DNA from: Paraburkholderia dilworthii
Lineage (GTDB): Bacteria > Pseudomonadota > Gammaproteobacteria > Burkholderiales > Burkholderiaceae
Reading direction: 5' to 3'
DNA: 64,000 bases
Assembly (NCBI RefSeq): GCF_000472525.1
Contig: NZ_AWZT01000007.1
Coordinates: 1 to 64,000, forward strand
Shown: one piece after another, positions 61,884 through 64,000 of the stretch
Numbering within the stretch: position 1 is the stretch's first letter
Layout of the letters: each line of letters starts with the position of its first letter
Notes under the pieces: generated by a model
What the model was told of the DNA's origin: nothing
What the model saw: only the letters and a program-made list of their open reading frames with translations
The model's database searches: none
Translations under genes and position numbers: made by a program

Positions 61884-63077
61884 ATGTCTTCCGCTGCATC
61901 TTCGGTTTCTTCCGCCGGCTCTTCGGCGGCGGAAGCCGCGCCGCCTCCGCTAACCGGCTTGCGCGTGCTCGACCTCACGCGCCTGTTGCCCGGCCCGGTC
62001 GCCGCGTTGCGGCTTGCCGAACTCGGCGCCGAAGTGCTGAAGATCGAAGCGCCCGGTGCGGGCGACCCGACCCGCACGATGATGCAGTCGTCGAGCGACC
62101 GCGTGGCCGGACGGCCTGGCGCGTTCTACCGGCTCGTCAATCGCGGCAAACGCGAGACGCGCCTCGACCTGAAATCGGAAGCGGGACGTCATGTGCTGCG
62201 CGCACTCGCCGCCGAAGCGGACGTATTGATCGAAAGCTTCCGGCCGGGTGTGATGGACCGGCTCGGCGTGGGCTATGCGACGCTGCGCGCGGCCAATCCG
62301 CGGCTCGTGTATTGCGCGATCAGCGGCTACGGCGCACGCGGTCCGTTTGCCGATTACGCCGGGCACGATCTGAACTACATCGGCTACGCGGGTGTTCTCG
62401 ATCAACTGACGAGCCGCGACGGCACGCCAATCGTGCCGAATTTCCAGATCGCCGACCTGCTCGGCGGCGCGCTCAGTGCGGTCACACAAATCCTCGCCGC
62501 GCTATGGCATGTATCGCGCGGCGGCGAAGGCCGTTTCGTCGACGTTTCGATGACACACGCCACCCATGCGCACAACGTGGTCGCGCAAGTCGCGCTCGCT
62601 AACGCCAATGGAAGCACGGCGCGAAACAACGCTGCAAACGCGGCGCAAAACCCAGCGGAAGAAACGGCGGCGGGCGCCGGTCTGCTGAATGGCGGCGTGC
62701 CGTGCTACAACCTGTACCGGACGCTCGACGGCCGCTGGCTCGCGGTCGGCGCGCTGGAACTGAAGTTCTGGGAAAGCTTGTGCATGGCGCTCGACCGACC
62801 CGAGTGGGCGACGCGCCACTGGAGTCTCGGCCAAGCGATCGGTGGGCCGGACGCGGCCGCGCTCACGCAGGAGCTTGCGGACCTCATCGGCACGCGTGGG
62901 CTCGATGATTGGGTCGCGTTGCTGGAACCGCTGGATTGCTGCGTCTCGCCGGTGCTGACGGTGGCGGAAGCCGCGCGGCATCCGTTGTTCAATCCGCAAG
63001 CGCATGAAGATCATGACGAGCCGGATGAACTCACAGACGAATTCGAAGATCGGAGCGACCTACGCCCGAAAGCCTGA
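61884..63077 (+). CDS. CaiB/BaiF family CoA-transferase
   Basis: 397 aa from ATG 61884; a Ser/Ala-rich stretch of about 20 residues precedes the family start LTGLRVLDLTRLLPGPVAAL. Class III CoA-transferase: NRGKRETRLDLKSEAGR, ADVLIESFRPGVMDRLGVGY, and the catalytic Asp in YAGHDLNYIGYAGVL. An Asn/Ala-rich insertion lies after VAQVALANANGS, and an acidic tail (EDHDEPDELTDEFEDRSD) ends the protein. The acyl donor and acceptor cannot be read from sequence. It may be alpha-methylacyl-CoA racemase-like. 58 bp after the ABC-F gene. Confidence 0.88.
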   Translation: MSSAASSVSSAGSSAAEAAPPPLTGLRVLDLTRLLPGPVAALRLAELGAEVLKIEAPGAGDPTRTMMQSSSDRVAGRPGAFYRLVNRGKRETRLDLKSEAGRHVLRALAAEADVLIESFRPGVMDRLGVGYATLRAANPRLVYCAISGYGARGPFADYAGHDLNYIGYAGVLDQLTSRDGTPIVPNFQIADLLGGALSAVTQILAALWHVSRGGEGRFVDVSMTHATHAHNVVAQVALANANGSTARNNAANAAQNPAEETAAGAGLLNGGVPCYNLYRTLDGRWLAVGALELKFWESLCMALDRPEWATRHWSLGQAIGGPDAAALTQELADLIGTRGLDDWVALLEPLDCCVSPVLTVAEAARHPLFNPQAHEDHDEPDELTDEFEDRSDLRPKA

Positions 63078-63154
63078 CCGGCGACCGACTGAAGCGCAAC
63101 CGAAGGCAATCGAAGCCCGCCTCGCTTAAACGCCTCGCGCCCGCGCCTTCGGCC

Positions 63155-63433
63155 TCACCGCCGCGCCGGCGTCTGCCGCGGCAACGTCTGCCGCGGCGTC
63201 TTTTCATCGTCGTAGAGCAAATGCTTGCGGCCTTCCACGTGACGATTGATCGTCGCGCGCACCTCGGCGGCGGTTGCGTCGCCCGCTACGACGCGGCGCG
63301 AAATCTGTCCCGTCCTGTCGATCCACTCGACGATCCGGCAAGCGCCGCCCCACGGTTGCTGAATGGGCGCAGAGACCCGGCAGCCGCGCACCTGTATCGG
63401 CCGCTCGGCTATGGTTTCATGTGACTGTTTCAA
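63155..63433 (-). CDS. Small conserved hypothetical protein (DUF2866-like)
   Basis: 92 aa from a TTG at 63431-63433 with AAAGGA 7 nt upstream; the frame is open further back but the coding-like part begins here. Core: RPIQVRGCRVSAPIQQPWGG then ACRIVEWIDRTGQISRRVV, ending in a basic repeat-like tail (TPRQTLPRQTPARR). It resembles small Burkholderia proteins I associate with DUF2866; that name is from memory. Function unknown. Convergent with the CoA-transferase gene, same direction as radA. Confidence 0.6.
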   Translation of the reverse strand: MKQSHETIAERPIQVRGCRVSAPIQQPWGGACRIVEWIDRTGQISRRVVAGDATAAEVRATINRHVEGRKHLLYDDEKTPRQTLPRQTPARR

Positions 63434-63577
63434 GGCGCGATCCTTTTTCGGGCATCGAAGGGATGCAATAGCTGTGGAGCTTAAGGAAAAAGGAAGGGCT
63501 TGTTGGTTACAGCCAACCTGGAGATATTTACGGCGCATTACGGCGCCCAAGCGGCGCGCAGCGTGCGCAATGCCCGT

Positions 63578-64000
63578 CTACTCGAGCGTGCGGACCCGGT
63601 CGATTGCCTGTTCGATGCGCTCGACCGCAACGACCTGTAAGCCGTCGATCGGCTGCTTGGGCGCGTTGGCCTTTGGAATGACGGCTACCGAAAAGCCGAG
63701 CTTCGCCGCTTCCTTCAAGCGTTCCTGGCCGCGCGGAGACGGCCGGATTTCACCGGCGAGCCCGACTTCACCGAACACCACGAGCCCCTTCGGCAGCGGT
63801 TTGTTGCGCATCGACGAATGAATGGCGAGCAGCACCGCCAGATCCGCGGCCGGCTCGGTGATCTTCACGCCGCCCACCGCGTTCAGAAACACGTCCTGAT
63901 CGAAACACGCAATCCCGGCGTGCCGATGCAGCACCGCTAGCAGCATCGCGAGCCGATTCTGTTCGAGACCAACGGCGAGGCGCCGTGGATTCGGTGCGTT
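63578..64000 (-). CDS. radA: DNA repair protein RadA, C-terminal part (cut by window edge)
   Basis: The last 140 residues, from NAPNPRRLAVGLEQNRLAML to the stop at 63578. This is the Lon-protease-like domain of RadA/Sms: FDQDVFLNAVGGVKITEPAA, DLAVLLAIHSSMRNKPLP, VVFGEVGLAGEIRPSPRG. Promotes branch migration in recombination. The zinc finger, Walker A and KNRFG motifs lie beyond the window. Confidence 0.95.
   Translation of the reverse strand, partial: NAPNPRRLAVGLEQNRLAMLLAVLHRHAGIACFDQDVFLNAVGGVKITEPAADLAVLLAIHSSMRNKPLPKGLVVFGEVGLAGEIRPSPRGQERLKEAAKLGFSVAVIPKANAPKQPIDGLQVVAVERIEQAIDRVRTLE

Overview
The window is high-GC betaproteobacterial chromosome. The gene order and protein sequences point to Burkholderia/Paraburkholderia. 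No rRNA, tRNA, CRISPR array or replication origin was seen. From about 7.6 kb to the right edge it is dense, conserved core genome, with overlapping starts and stops inside operons. From 1 to about 7.6 kb it is a decayed accessory segment lying against the 3' end of guaA.

Accessory segment (1-7609). It opens with the last 23 codons of a DDE transposase. Then come an extensin-like, LAS-metallopeptidase-type membrane protein and an orphan two-partner-secretion (FHA-like) adhesin with GLUG repeats, whose 3' end is followed by a diverged, frameshifted second copy of itself. Next is a divergent HxlR-regulator/NAD(P)-epimerase/F420-type-oxidoreductase cluster in which all three genes look damaged: an in-frame amber codon, an internal deletion, and an unfamiliar C-terminus. 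A frameshifted tyrosine-integrase remnant about 330 bp from the guaA stop suggests an old island integrated at the guaA 3' end. The most informative signals here are the two matched HxlR-type palindromes (31 bp apart) and the series of lesions. I did not find a convincing new biological system.

Core, 7.6-20 kb. guaB, a small membrane protein and guaA form a leftward purine unit. Then come a DMT transporter, ratA-rnfH opposite smpB, an nfeD/qmcA pair, and the divergent PEP synthase and its regulator (ppsA/ppsR).

Core, 20-37 kb. One long leftward run reads rpsB, tsf, pyrH, frr, uppS, cdsA, dxr, rseP, bamA, skp, lpxD, fabZ, lpxA, lpxB, rnhB, RNA methyltransferase. It links translation, isoprenoid and phospholipid precursors, the sigma-E protease, outer-membrane protein assembly and lipid A synthesis. 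A hairpin with a U-tract separates rpsB from tsf, and a good promoter gives rpsB a leader of about 300 nt.

Core, 37-64 kb. Rightward map-glnD-rluB is followed by leftward smc-zipA-ligA-def. Then come a lysine/peptidoglycan run (dapC, dapD, an ArsC/YffB-like gene, dapE) with prmB, a cardiolipin synthase, a glutathione peroxidase, an ABC-F protein, a CaiB/BaiF CoA-transferase, a small hypothetical gene and the 3' end of radA. In-frame tandem repeats occur inside rseP (12 bp units) and rluB (42 bp units), and an octanucleotide repeat sits on the stop codon of the RNA methyltransferase.
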